This document shows positions 34,610 through 42,985 of a stretch of DNA of 64,000 nucleotides, one piece after another. The translations under genes were made by a program, and so were the position numbers. Source of the DNA: JADKIH01 sp031367345 (lineage in GTDB: Bacteria; Bacteroidota; Bacteroidia; AKYH767-A; 2013-40CM-41-45); NCBI GenBank assembly GCA_031367345.1, contig JANLPR010000045.1, positions 62,001 to 126,000 on the forward strand. The letters are read 5' to 3'. Each line of letters opens with the position of its first letter. Position 1 is the stretch's first letter. Under the pieces are notes generated by a model. The model was not told the origin of the DNA and ran no database searches. It was given only the letters and a program-made list of their open reading frames with translations.

Positions 34610-35605
34610 ATGATAAAGAAGAAAATACTACTTATTGGTCCTATTCCTTTACCTATGGGTGGAGTAAGTATTCATGTTAGTCGTTTGGCGGATAAGATTA
34701 ACGCTTCCGATAATTTTCAGAGCGCTATTCTTGATCCGAGGAAATTCCTTTTTCGAAAAACAGATGGTAGTCGTTCTAATTTGTTTAATGCCTTTTTGTA
34801 TTTTATGGATGCTGAAATTGTGCATATTCATTCCGGTGGGAAAAATAGATTATGGTTGGGACGAATGCTTAAGTCGTTTGGAAAAAAAATAATTTTTACT
34901 CAACATAATATGCGTGAAAATGATTTGGTTTTTTTTAATAAGCTAGTTGATTTAAGTGATGCAACTATCATTGTTTGTAAAATGAAAGGTGTGGAGAGTT
35001 CAAATAAACTAAAAATAATTCCGGCTTATATACCGGCTAGTAATTATACTAATGCGGATTTAAAAATTCTAAGCCAAATTAAAAATTTCTCTAAAGTCCT
35101 ATTAGCCTTTGCTACTCATAAAAAGGGCAGTCCTGGTCTTTATGATGGAAAGGATATTTACGGTTTCGATATTTTGTTGAGTGCTTTTCCCAAAGTATTT
35201 CAGCTGGGAATGATTTTAGTTTTAATTGATGTGAATGGAACAATGAAAATGAGATATAGTGAAACAGTCCTAAAATTGAATCAAGCTGGTTTTCCGGTAC
35301 TTTATATTGATCACAGTGTAGAGTTGATTCCACTGTTTGAGCATATTTATGTGATGATTCGCCCTACACGCTCAGATGGCGATAGTATTTCAATTAGAGA
35401 AGCGCTAAATTGTGGAACACGCGTTATTGCAAGTGATGTTACCGAACGTCCTGAAGGTGTTCTTGTGTATAATGCCGAGTCTGTTGAAAGTTTGATAAGT
35501 TTAATTACAACTCTTGATAACCATTCCATACCTAAAGTGCCTCAAAATGATTATTCGGATCAGATTTTAACTATTTATGATTCTATTTTTTCAATCAATT
35601 CATGA
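34610..35605 (+). CDS. Glycosyltransferase, GT4-like (divergent)
   Basis: A protein of about 331 residues with GT-B features: KKILLIGPIPLPMGGVSIHVSRLAD at the N-terminus (GGVSIH being the acceptor-side glycine loop), HIHSGGKNRLWLGRMLKSFGKKIIFTQHN near 72-100, and a C-terminal half with VMIRPTRSDGDSISIREALNCGTRVIASDV near 245-274, which carries the donor-site Glu. GTG 34598 is an alternative start four codons earlier. The donor half is shorter and less canonical than in its neighbour, so the GT call is less certain. It is followed by 137 bp without a gene. Confidence 0.75.
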   Translation: MIKKKILLIGPIPLPMGGVSIHVSRLADKINASDNFQSAILDPRKFLFRKTDGSRSNLFNAFLYFMDAEIVHIHSGGKNRLWLGRMLKSFGKKIIFTQHNMRENDLVFFNKLVDLSDATIIVCKMKGVESSNKLKIIPAYIPASNYTNADLKILSQIKNFSKVLLAFATHKKGSPGLYDGKDIYGFDILLSAFPKVFQLGMILVLIDVNGTMKMRYSETVLKLNQAGFPVLYIDHSVELIPLFEHIYVMIRPTRSDGDSISIREALNCGTRVIASDVTERPEGVLVYNAESVESLISLITTLDNHSIPKVPQNDYSDQILTIYDSIFSINS

Positions 35606-35694
35606 GCAATTTTGCCGGATATTATTTACCAGAATCAATGGGTATAGTTATGTGTTAAAAGACTTCGAAAATTAGTTATAATCATTATTTTTTT

Positions 35695-35702
35695 TAATTT
35701 TG
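35695..35702 (+). promoter_or_regulatory. Candidate -7 element before the heparinase-like gene
   Basis: TAATTTTG, an exact TAnnTTTG match, lies 40 bp before GTG 35743. No TTTG is found about 19 nt upstream of it. In such AT-rich sequence single matches occur by chance. Confidence 0.35.
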
Positions 35703-35742
35703 TAGTATGCCACTAGTTCTTTATAATTAACTTATTTTCTCA

Positions 35743-37320
35743 GTGGAAAATATTTTTAAATTAAGTCGTTCGTTAAGCCGTTTCAAAATTGCTCAGCTTG
35801 GAGAGAAATTTCAATACCAAGTTGTAAAATTTTGTTTCGATAAAAATATTGTCCCTTTATTACAGAGGAAAAAAAATGTTGTAAAGTTTTTGAATTTAAT
35901 TCCTTCTTCGTGTTGTTCGTCTCAGTTTAAAAACGGAAAATTTATTTTTTTGAATATCGAGCATTCGTTTGAGGCTGACGTAGATTGGAATTTTTCATTG
36001 TTAGGTCAACTTTGGAATATTAGGCTTAACAGTTTGGATTATTTATGTTATCCGGAAATAAATAAAGAGGATGGACTTAAAATTATTTATTCGCTTATTT
36101 ATTCTATAAGAGAAAATAAAACCAGATTCGATTCGCATTGCGCTTCGTTGCGAATTATAAATATTTTAAAATTTTGTTCGCGATTTAGTGTTGAGGATGT
36201 TACAATTAACGAATTTGTTTTTTCTCAATCAATTTATGTTGCGAAAAATTCTGAACTTCATCTAAGAAATAATCATCTTTTTGAAAATGGTTTTGCGTTG
36301 CTTTTTGCCGCTCACTTTTTTAGTAATAAAAAATTATTTTCAATAACAGAAAAATTATTGACGGACTCTATTAATTCACAAATATTAGATGATGGTGCGC
36401 ATTTCGAGTTGTGTCCTATGTATCATTTGTGGGTGCTAAATAGAATGATTGAAAGTCTACAGATAACTTGCAATTCAGAATTTGATTGTTCTGAGATAAT
36501 TGAATTAGTCGATTCTAAAATTAGATTGATGCTAGGGTGGATTCTCCAAATTCAGTTTAGTAATGGTACGCTGCCGGCAATCAATGATAGTGTTGAAGGA
36601 TATGGGCCAAATGTAAATGCAGTCCTAAAAATTGCTGCCGACCTGGGATTAAAAGCACAACATCATGCATTAAGTCGAAGCGGATTCAGAAAATTTAAAA
36701 ATAAAAATTTTGAACTTTTAGTGGATGTAAATGGATTGACTCCTAATGAAGCACCAGGACATTCTCATGCCGATACTTTTCATTTTATACTTCATGTTTT
36801 TGGTGATCCATTTATTATCGATACCGGAGTTACGACCTATGAAGCTTCCGAAACGCGTTTGTACGAGCGTTCAACAGCTGCTCATAATACTGTTGTTGTA
36901 AAGAGTAAAGATCAAAGTGAATTATACGGTGCATTCAGAGTCGGGAGGAGAACAGAGGTTACTTATCTGGAGGAGAAAAATGGAAATCTAACGGCATCTC
37001 ATAATGGGTATTATTATTTAGGCGTAACTCACACACGTAGTTTTTTATTTGGAAAAGATAAGATAGTAATCACCGATACAATTGATTCTCCTAAACCAAT
37101 TGTCTGCTCTGCTTTTTTGCACCTCGACAAAAAAAGCAGAATAGTTTTGAAAGATGGAAAATTGATTTCGAAATTTGTTGCCGTTAAATTTGAAAACAGT
37201 TTGGAAACAACCATAAAGGAAAGTTATTATTCTGTATCTTTTGGAAAAAAAATTCCTTGCAGCGTTGTAAAAACTGATTTTACTAATATTTTAATTACTA
37301 CAATATCTTTAATAAAATAA
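35743..37320 (+). CDS. Heparinase II/III-like (alginate-lyase superfamily) protein
   Basis: A 525-residue protein starting at GTG 35743. The N-terminal half is alpha-helical (toroid-like; LRIINILKFCSRFS near 128, LRNNHLFENGFALLFAAHFF near 175-195). The C-terminal half is the Hepar_II_III_C beta-sandwich: GLTPNEAPGHSHADTFHFILHVFGDPFIIDTGV near 330-362 (key residues HSHAD), YERSTAAHNTVVV near 374-386. Relatives cleave uronic-acid polymers such as heparin, chondroitin or alginate. No signal peptide is evident, which is unusual for a lyase acting on external polymer. Proteins of this type occur in capsule loci, where they may edit the nascent polymer. Catalysis is not proven. Confidence 0.85.
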   Translation: MENIFKLSRSLSRFKIAQLGEKFQYQVVKFCFDKNIVPLLQRKKNVVKFLNLIPSSCCSSQFKNGKFIFLNIEHSFEADVDWNFSLLGQLWNIRLNSLDYLCYPEINKEDGLKIIYSLIYSIRENKTRFDSHCASLRIINILKFCSRFSVEDVTINEFVFSQSIYVAKNSELHLRNNHLFENGFALLFAAHFFSNKKLFSITEKLLTDSINSQILDDGAHFELCPMYHLWVLNRMIESLQITCNSEFDCSEIIELVDSKIRLMLGWILQIQFSNGTLPAINDSVEGYGPNVNAVLKIAADLGLKAQHHALSRSGFRKFKNKNFELLVDVNGLTPNEAPGHSHADTFHFILHVFGDPFIIDTGVTTYEASETRLYERSTAAHNTVVVKSKDQSELYGAFRVGRRTEVTYLEEKNGNLTASHNGYYYLGVTHTRSFLFGKDKIVITDTIDSPKPIVCSAFLHLDKKSRIVLKDGKLISKFVAVKFENSLETTIKESYYSVSFGKKIPCSVVKTDFTNILITTISLIK

Positions 37321-37402
37321 GTAGTGCTTTTAACGCCATAAAATGTTAATTTATATATTGGTAAAAAGTGAATTTGTTGTAGAGGTCGACACTTATATAC
37401 TG

Positions 37403-37410
37403 TATCTTGG
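37403..37410 (+). promoter_or_regulatory. Candidate -7 element before the last glycosyltransferase gene
   Basis: TATCTTGG lies 25 bp before the TTG start at 37436. TTTGTTG at 37373-37379 is the nearest possible -33 box, with a spacer of 23 nt or more, longer than consensus. Confidence 0.35.
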
Positions 37411-37435
37411 CCGAACACTTTAATAAAATTTCGCT

Positions 37436-38644
37436 TTGCCAAGAAAAAGGATTAATATTATTACTCCCCATTTTATTCCGGAAAACACCGCTGCCGCTCA
37501 TCGTATTGAGAGCGTTGCTAAGGTTTTGTCGGCAAGTTTTGATGTTCACGTTTTTACATTGGTTGAGCGTGGTTGTAAAGTAAAAAATTATAATGAGGTG
37601 TGGAATGATTCTCTTACTGTTCACTACCTCGATTTGCCTGCTTATCCAAAAAAGAATTTTTTAATGCGCGCATTTTTTGAATGGTGGTATTCAAGAAAGC
37701 TTGTATTCCAAAGTAATGAGACTCCGTGCGATCTTTTACTCTTCACCTCGCCATTTATGTTTTTGATTAATGTCATTTCTAGCTATTCAAATGCTCCGGT
37801 TAAAATTGCAGATATAAGAGACTTAGTATGGCATTATCTTCCTGAAGATTCTTTGGTTAATAAAAAAATAAAAAACATTTTAACTGGTAAGATTCATTCT
37901 TCACTTGAAAAAATGGATGCTATTACGGTAACAAATTTGTACGAAAAGAATTGGTTGATCGAAAATTCTGGGGTTGATGAGGCAAAAATTAATGTTATTT
38001 CTAATGGATTGTCTGAAGATAAATTTCGATTTCTACAAACAATTAGGTATTCAAAGCCTCTAAAGGATTTTGTTATTTCTTATATTGGTAATATTGGTTC
38101 TGCACAAGATTTTATTCCACTTATTGATGCTATACGAAATAAGGAAGGCATAAAGTTAAATTTGATTGGTGATGGAAATCAAAGAGAGGCTATTCAAAAG
38201 TATTTACTCGATGAAGATATTCGAAATGTATATACTCCAGGTAAGTTGCGATGGGCACGGGTAATTCCGATTTATCAGAGTACAACGGTTTTATTTGCAA
38301 GTCTTAAACATGAGTTTGATACGGCCGTACCTTCAAAGATCTATGAATATTTGGCAACAGGTTTGCCAATTATTTTTTTAGGTGATGGAGCCACTTCTAA
38401 TTTGTTGAGTGATTTTGATTTGGTATTTCAAACGAATGTTTATTCAAGTGATGTTATTGCTAATAAAATTGCTGAAATTCGTTTTTTGAAACCTGCAAAT
38501 TCTATCACAAATACTATTCTCATCGGCGAAAATTTTCTTAGGGAACGATTAAGTTTAAAATTTGTTGAATTGATTGCCGGCTTACTTAATGAGAAAATTC
38601 TAGGAAACGTTTATGTGGAAGATGTTTTGAATGAAACGATTTGA
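37436..38644 (+). CDS. Glycosyltransferase family 4 (WcaI-like)
   Basis: A 402-residue GT-B protein. TTG 37436 is the only plausible start: PRKRINIITPHFIPENTAAAHR (ITPHFIPENTAAAHR near 8-22) is a common N-terminus of WcaI-like transferases, right after the start. The donor-site half shows FVISYIGNIGSAQDFIPLIDAI near 205-226, LIGDGNQREAIQKYL near 233-247, and FDTAVPSKIYEYLATGLPIIFLGDG near 296-320 with the Glu of the EX7E-like motif in YEYLATGLP. It is the last gene of the polysaccharide region and is followed by the repeat array. Confidence 0.86.
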   Translation: MPRKRINIITPHFIPENTAAAHRIESVAKVLSASFDVHVFTLVERGCKVKNYNEVWNDSLTVHYLDLPAYPKKNFLMRAFFEWWYSRKLVFQSNETPCDLLLFTSPFMFLINVISSYSNAPVKIADIRDLVWHYLPEDSLVNKKIKNILTGKIHSSLEKMDAITVTNLYEKNWLIENSGVDEAKINVISNGLSEDKFRFLQTIRYSKPLKDFVISYIGNIGSAQDFIPLIDAIRNKEGIKLNLIGDGNQREAIQKYLLDEDIRNVYTPGKLRWARVIPIYQSTTVLFASLKHEFDTAVPSKIYEYLATGLPIIFLGDGATSNLLSDFDLVFQTNVYSSDVIANKIAEIRFLKPANSITNTILIGENFLRERLSLKFVELIAGLLNEKILGNVYVEDVLNETI

Positions 38645-39470
38645 AGTGACTACAGCTTTGATCGGAAATTTTAATTGCTCGCTTCGTCGTTACTTGTTTT
38701 TTTTGAACACGGAGTGCATAGAGAACACGGAGAAAAACACGGAGAAATTAAGGTGAGAGAACGAGAAAAACGCGGAGAAATTAAGGTGAGAAAACGAGAA
38801 AAATTGCTCGCTTTGTGGTTACTGATCTTTTAAAACACGGAGGACATGGAGAGCACGGAGAAAAACACGGAGAAATTAAGGTGAGAGAACGAGAAAAACA
38901 CGGAGAAATTAAGGTGAGAGAACGAGAAAAACACGGAGAAATTAAGGTGAGAAAACGAGAAAAATTGCTCGCTTTGTGGTTACTGATCTTTTAAAACACG
39001 GAGGACATGGAGAGCACGGAGAAATACACGGAGAAATTAAGGTGAGAGAACGAGAAAAACACGGAGAGAATTAATGATGGAAGCTTGGAGATTGTTTGCT
39101 TCGTCGTTACTTGTTTTTTTTGAACACGGAGTGCATAGAGAACACGGAGAAAAACACGGAGAGATTTTATTAGAGAGCTGAAAGATTGCTCGCTTCGTTG
39201 TTGCTTGTTTTTTTTGAACACAGAGCGCATTGAGGACACGGAGAAAAACACGGAGAGATTTTATTAGAGAGCTGAAAGATTGCTCGCTTCGTCGTTGCTT
39301 GTTTTTTTTGAACATGGAGTGCATAGAGGGCATGGAGAAAAACACGGAGAGAATTAATGTGGGAAGCTTGGAGATTGTTCGCTTCGTCGTTACTTGTTTT
39401 TTTTGAACACGGAGTGCATAGAGGACACGGAGAAAAACACGGAGAGATTATCTCATTGTACGCTATGTTG
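38645..39470 (+). repeat. Two-level direct-repeat array rich in CACGGAG
   Basis: A gene-free stretch built from seven diverged copies of a unit starting TTG(C/T)TCGCTTcGTcGTTACTTG at about 38675, 38804, 38965, 39092, 39186, 39280 and 39375. Each continues into a T8 tract (copies 2 and 3 instead have ACTGATCTTTTAAA), then (A/G)ACACGGAGTGCATAGAG and AACACGGAGAAAAACACGGAG. The last four units are 94-95 bp long. The first three are longer (129, 161 and 127 bp) because they also carry a 33-bp submodule (see separate entry). Similar CACGGAG-rich repeats between genes are known to me from other environmental Bacteroidota. Open frames on the minus strand here are by-products of the repeat. Confidence 0.9.
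38738..39076 (+). repeat. 33-bp tandem submodule inside the array
   Basis: The 33-bp element CACGGAGAAATTAAGGTGAG plus 13 further bases (ending AACGAGAAAAA) begins at 38738, 38771, 38866, 38899, 38932, 39027 and 39060, i.e. in runs of two, three and two, separated by the longer unit. The spacing within runs is exactly 33 bp. The 161-bp unit exceeds the 129-bp unit by one 33-bp step (less one base), showing that submodule copy number varies by whole units, as expected from slippage or unequal recombination. Confidence 0.88.
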
Positions 39471-39531
39471 AAAATGTATTTCTTCTTTCCTCCTTTGGAA
39501 AAAAAACGTTAATCTTGCCGCCCGATTAAGA

Positions 39532-40428
39532 ATGGAACAAAAAACTATTAGTCTTCCTACAGCATTGAATTCTAGCCGCATTCAAGATTATATTCAGCTC
39601 ACAAAGTTAAGATTGTCGAGCCTTGTCGTTTTTTCAGCGGCAATGGGATACATCATTGCCATGGGTCGAGATTTTAGTTGGCTTTCTCTCTTTATTTTGT
39701 CGCTCGGTGGGTTTTTAGTAACAGGAGCATCAAATACATTCAATCAAATTATTGAAAAGGATTTAGACAAATTGATGGTTAGAACAGCTAATCGACCAAT
39801 TCCAACAAGTAGAATGTCTACAATTGAAGCCCTCATTGTAGGCATAGCCATGGGGGTTAGTGGTGTTACCATACTTTGGGTGTTTTTAAACCCGTTATGC
39901 GGAATTTTAAGCTTCATCTCACTTTTACTTTATGTTTTGGCTTATACACCGGCTAAAAAAATAACACCTTTTTCAGTTTTAATTGGTGCTTTGCCTGGAG
40001 CTTTTCCGCCTCTATTGGGTTGGGTTGCAGGGAGAAACGAAATTGGAATGGAAGCTTTGATTTTATATGCTATCCAATTCATTTGGCAGTTTCCTCACTT
40101 CTGGGCTATTGCTTGGGTATTACACGATGATTATGAAAGAGCAGGTTTTAAAATGCTGCCAAGTGGTCATGGACGTACAAAAGGCTCAGCTTTCCAAACT
40201 TTAGTCTATACAATTTGTCTAATTCCTATGGGAATGTTTCCGGTTGTTTTTGGATTCACCAACATAATCGCTTCACTATTAATGGTGATAACAGGTGGAG
40301 TTTTTACTTATCAAGCACTTCAGCTCTACCGAAATTGTGATTTAAAATCAGCTCAACGATTAATGTTTGGATCCTTTTTCTATTTACCTGTAGTTCAGAT
40401 AATTTGGATGATTAATAAATTAGTATAA
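39532..40428 (+). CDS. cyoE: Protoheme IX farnesyltransferase (heme O synthase)
   Basis: CyoE/CtaB attaches a farnesyl group to heme B, giving heme O for cytochrome oxidases. The 298-residue membrane protein of the UbiA family shows the Asp-rich motif NTFNQIIEKDLDKLMVRTANRP (N..D..D..M.RT..RP near 65-86), YTPAKKITPFSVLIGALPGAFPPLLGWVAG near 138-167, the second Asp motif FWAIAWVLHDDYERAGFKMLP near 187-207, and about nine membrane helices. ATG 39532 sits 61 bp beyond the repeat array. The stop overlaps the next start (TAATG at 40426-40430), so it leads a tight oxidase operon. Confidence 0.95.
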   Translation: MEQKTISLPTALNSSRIQDYIQLTKLRLSSLVVFSAAMGYIIAMGRDFSWLSLFILSLGGFLVTGASNTFNQIIEKDLDKLMVRTANRPIPTSRMSTIEALIVGIAMGVSGVTILWVFLNPLCGILSFISLLLYVLAYTPAKKITPFSVLIGALPGAFPPLLGWVAGRNEIGMEALILYAIQFIWQFPHFWAIAWVLHDDYERAGFKMLPSGHGRTKGSAFQTLVYTICLIPMGMFPVVFGFTNIIASLLMVITGGVFTYQALQLYRNCDLKSAQRLMFGSFFYLPVVQIIWMINKLV

Positions 40429-41093
40429 TGGAAATGACAAAAGAAATTAACGAAATTGAACAGTCAGAAATTGATGTTCAACGAAAAGCCAAAAAGGCAC
40501 TGCTTTGGTTTGGACTCGTGAGTATTGTGATGCTATTTGCCGGACTCACCTCTGCTTATTTAGTTCGACAAGGAGAAGGCAAATGGGTTGAATTTTCTAT
40601 TCCTTCTACGTTTGCAATCAGTACATTATTAATTGTAATTAGCAGCGTTTCAATGCAATGGGCTTTGGTTTCCATCAAAAAAGGAAATACGGCCAATTTT
40701 AAAAAAGCACTTCTTATTACATTATTTCTTGGAATTGGGTTTGCCGTTTCTCAATATGTTGCTTGGACGGAATTATATCAGAAGGGAATTGTGTTTACAG
40801 GAACAGTGAGCGATATCAAAACAAATTTTAACTACATCCCTTCCGGAAAGGAAACGGTTGAACAAGCTGCCGATGTGGGAAATGTTGCGGGATCGTTTTT
40901 ATATGTCATTACCGGATTGCATGTTCTTCACTTAATTGCAGGTATTTTCTCATTAATATTTGTATTTTCGCGCGCAACGAGAAATAAATATTCTGCAGAA
41001 AATTACAATGGTGTGAGTATCTGTGCAATATATTGGCATTTCCTCGATGGATTATGGGTGTATTTGTTTTTCTTTTTACTTTACATCCGTTAA
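40428..41093 (+). CDS. Cytochrome c oxidase subunit III-like protein (first copy)
   Basis: A 221-residue heme-copper oxidase subunit III family protein with five predicted helices: WFGLVSIVMLFAGLTSAYLVRQG, FAISTLLIVISSVSMQWALVS, ALLITLFLGIGFAVSQYVAW, FLYVITGLHVLHLIAGIFSLIFVF and ICAIYWHFLDGLWVYLFFFLLYI. The Glu-bearing TELYQKG and the C-terminal YWHFLDGLWVYLF are typical subunit III. A second subunit III-like gene follows 56 bp downstream, a duplication normal for Bacteroidota caa3 operons. It overlaps cyoE by one base. Confidence 0.88.
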   Translation: MEMTKEINEIEQSEIDVQRKAKKALLWFGLVSIVMLFAGLTSAYLVRQGEGKWVEFSIPSTFAISTLLIVISSVSMQWALVSIKKGNTANFKKALLITLFLGIGFAVSQYVAWTELYQKGIVFTGTVSDIKTNFNYIPSGKETVEQAADVGNVAGSFLYVITGLHVLHLIAGIFSLIFVFSRATRNKYSAENYNGVSICAIYWHFLDGLWVYLFFFLLYIR

Positions 41094-41149
41094 GAGTAAC
41101 TACTATTAAAAAATACGTGTAAAACTTCAATAAAACCGAAAAGAATTTC

Positions 41150-41962
41150 ATGGCAAATCATTCTACAGCAACATCTCCTTCTAGCTCCGTTTGGGGTGGC
41201 GATGTTTCTCCGTTTAATGTTCGTTGGGGAAAATTATTTATGTGGATCTTCCTGGTATCGGATGCATTTACTTTTTCCAGCTTACTAATTGCGTATGGTG
41301 CAATGCGTCACCGTTTTACCGGTATATGGCCAAAACCCAATGAGGTTTTTACCCATTTCCCTTTTGTTCACGGTCACATGCCGCTTGCTTATGTAGGTCT
41401 TATGACGTTTATTCTTATCATGTCGTCGGTTACTATGGTACTAGCCGTTGATGCCGGGCATAGTCTCAATAAAAAGTCTGTAATCAAGTGGCTTGCATTA
41501 ACAATCGTAGGTGGGTTGATGTTTCTAGGCTCTCAAGCGTGGGAATGGTTTCACTTTATTAAAGGTTCTGAGAACGGCGCTTACGTATTAGCGGATGGTC
41601 GTTTTGCAAGAACAGATGCACTTGAGCCGGGAATGTTGAAATTCCACGACGGTACTATGGTTGAAGGTAGCGAAGCAAAAGAATTAATTGCAACTGCACA
41701 AAAAAATATAATTGGAGCTAACCTTACCGAGAATGAATATGGAAATACTCCGCTCTTCGGAAATTTCTTTTTCTTTATCACAGGTTTTCACGGCTTCCAC
41801 GTTTTTAGTGGTGTTGTTATAAATGTTATTGTTCTCGTCTTGGTATCGCAAGGCTTTAACGAACGCAAAAAAGATTACGAACTAGTCGAAAAAGTTGGTC
41901 TTTACTGGCATTTTGTCGATCTGGTTTGGGTCTTCGTATTTACATTCTTCTACCTGGTATAA
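41150..41962 (+). CDS. Cytochrome c oxidase subunit III (second copy)
   Basis: A 270-residue subunit III family protein. LFMWIFLVSDAFTFSSLLIAYGAMRHR near 28-54 carries the conserved 'W.FL.SD...F' of the first helix; LGSQAWEWFHFIKG near 120-133, FFFITGFHGFHVFSGVVINVIVLV near 205-228 (the HxxHV pattern) and LYWHFVDLVWVFVFTFFYLV at the C-terminus follow. An insertion of about 60 residues (HFIKGSENGAYVLADG... to NEYGNTPLFGNF) between helices is polar and probably periplasmic, as in related Bacteroidota proteins. It is part of the cyoE operon; subunit IV begins 21 bp later. Confidence 0.92.
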   Translation: MANHSTATSPSSSVWGGDVSPFNVRWGKLFMWIFLVSDAFTFSSLLIAYGAMRHRFTGIWPKPNEVFTHFPFVHGHMPLAYVGLMTFILIMSSVTMVLAVDAGHSLNKKSVIKWLALTIVGGLMFLGSQAWEWFHFIKGSENGAYVLADGRFARTDALEPGMLKFHDGTMVEGSEAKELIATAQKNIIGANLTENEYGNTPLFGNFFFFITGFHGFHVFSGVVINVIVLVLVSQGFNERKKDYELVEKVGLYWHFVDLVWVFVFTFFYLV

Positions 41963-41983
41963 TTCATCATAAAAAAAATTACT

Positions 41984-42322
41984 ATGTCAGATATCCATCA
42001 AGAACATATTTCTCATGCTGCTGAGGATAAAGCACACTCAGCTTTAAGTACTAAAATGATCTGGAGAGTTTTCTGGATTCTACTTTGCGTAACAATTTTT
42101 GAAGTAGGTATTTCATTTACGTCAATTTCAAAAGATGTGCTTTTAGTAACTTTCATTGCTCTTACAATTGTTAAAGCATATTTCATTGTCGGTTATTTTA
42201 TGCACTTGAAATTCGAGGCAATTCCTATGCAATGGTCGTTGCTCCTTCCTTTTATACTCATTGTGTATCTTATCTTCATAGCTATCTATGAAGGATCTGC
42301 ATTAGGGTTATCAATTTATTAA
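41984..42322 (+). CDS. Cytochrome c oxidase subunit IV family protein
   Basis: A 112-residue small membrane protein with three helices: IWRVFWILLCVTIFEVGISF, LLVTFIALTIVKAYFIVGYFMHL and WSLLLPFILIVYLIFIAIYEGSAL. 'KAYFIVGYFMHLKFE' is the core signature of the bacterial COX4 (caa3-type subunit IV) family. The N-terminus is His-rich (HQEHISHAAEDKAH). It lies 21 bp after subunit III and 5 bp before the SCO gene. In this family the subunit stabilises the oxidase; it has no cofactor. Confidence 0.92.
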   Translation: MSDIHQEHISHAAEDKAHSALSTKMIWRVFWILLCVTIFEVGISFTSISKDVLLVTFIALTIVKAYFIVGYFMHLKFEAIPMQWSLLLPFILIVYLIFIAIYEGSALGLSIY

Positions 42323-42327
42323 GTGGA

Positions 42328-42984
42328 ATGAAAAATCAGTTCTGGAAAAAATTAATTATTCCATTTACTATTTTACTCTTCCCGGTAATATTGTGGCTGG
42401 TATTAGTTACCGGCCATAATCATTTTAATACCTTGCCAATTCTAGGACCTATTCAAGTGAATGAAAAAGGCGATACAGTGTATCATGTAATTCCTGAATT
42501 TACTTTCATCAACCAAAACGGCGACAGTGTTGGATCAAGACAGTTGAATGATCAGATCTATGTTGCAAATTTTTTCTTTGCTTCTTGTAAAACTGTTTGT
42601 CCTAAAATGAATGAACAAATGGGTAAAGTTCAGTACGCTTTCAAAGAAGAAAAAGACTTTCACATTTTATCATTTACTGTTGATCCTCAAAGAGACTCCG
42701 TTTTTGTTTTAGCTGCTTATGCAGAAAAAATGCGTGCTGATAATTCTAAATGGTGGTTTTTGACAGGCGATAAATCCGCTTTGTACGATGTGGCTCGCGA
42801 TGGTTTTCTTGTCCCCGCTGCAGAAGGAAAAACGAAAGATGACTTTTTCCATTCACAAGATATCGTATTGATCGATAAACAAAAACACATTAGAGGTGTT
42901 TATGATGGATTAGATCCCGCTGAAATGGATACACTCATTGATCATGTTAAACTTCTTTTTCAAGAATACAAACAAATTAAATAA
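42328..42984 (+). CDS. SCO family copper chaperone for cytochrome oxidase
   Basis: SCO proteins deliver copper to the CuA site of oxidase subunit II. The 218-residue product has an N-terminal membrane anchor (LIIPFTILLFPVILWLVLVTG), then a thioredoxin fold with the copper-binding CKTVC motif (near residues 90-94; FFFASCKTVCPKMNEQM), VDPQRDSVFVLAAYAEKM near 118-135, and the third ligand His in FFHSQDIVLID near 173-183. All three copper ligands are present. It is 5 bp after subunit IV in the oxidase operon. The CuA-bearing subunit II is not in the window. Confidence 0.93.
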   Translation: MKNQFWKKLIIPFTILLFPVILWLVLVTGHNHFNTLPILGPIQVNEKGDTVYHVIPEFTFINQNGDSVGSRQLNDQIYVANFFFASCKTVCPKMNEQMGKVQYAFKEEKDFHILSFTVDPQRDSVFVLAAYAEKMRADNSKWWFLTGDKSALYDVARDGFLVPAAEGKTKDDFFHSQDIVLIDKQKHIRGVYDGLDPAEMDTLIDHVKLLFQEYKQIK

Positions 42985-42985
42985 C

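Noticed and set aside
38991..39345. Two overlapping minus-strand frames of 86 and 102 codons in the repeat array
   Set aside because: They translate the repeat itself (recurring FKKNKQ and SLRVFLRVL pieces). The near 3-fold periodicity of the 33-bp and some larger units keeps frames open; there is no evidence of a gene.
38645..39470. CRISPR array
   Set aside because: Repeats are adjacent or separated by other repeats, with no unique spacers of constant length and no cas genes nearby.
42938..42985. Extended N-terminus of the DUF420 protein
   Set aside because: It would overlap the SCO gene by 47 bp, and ATG 42986 directly after the SCO stop gives the usual family start.
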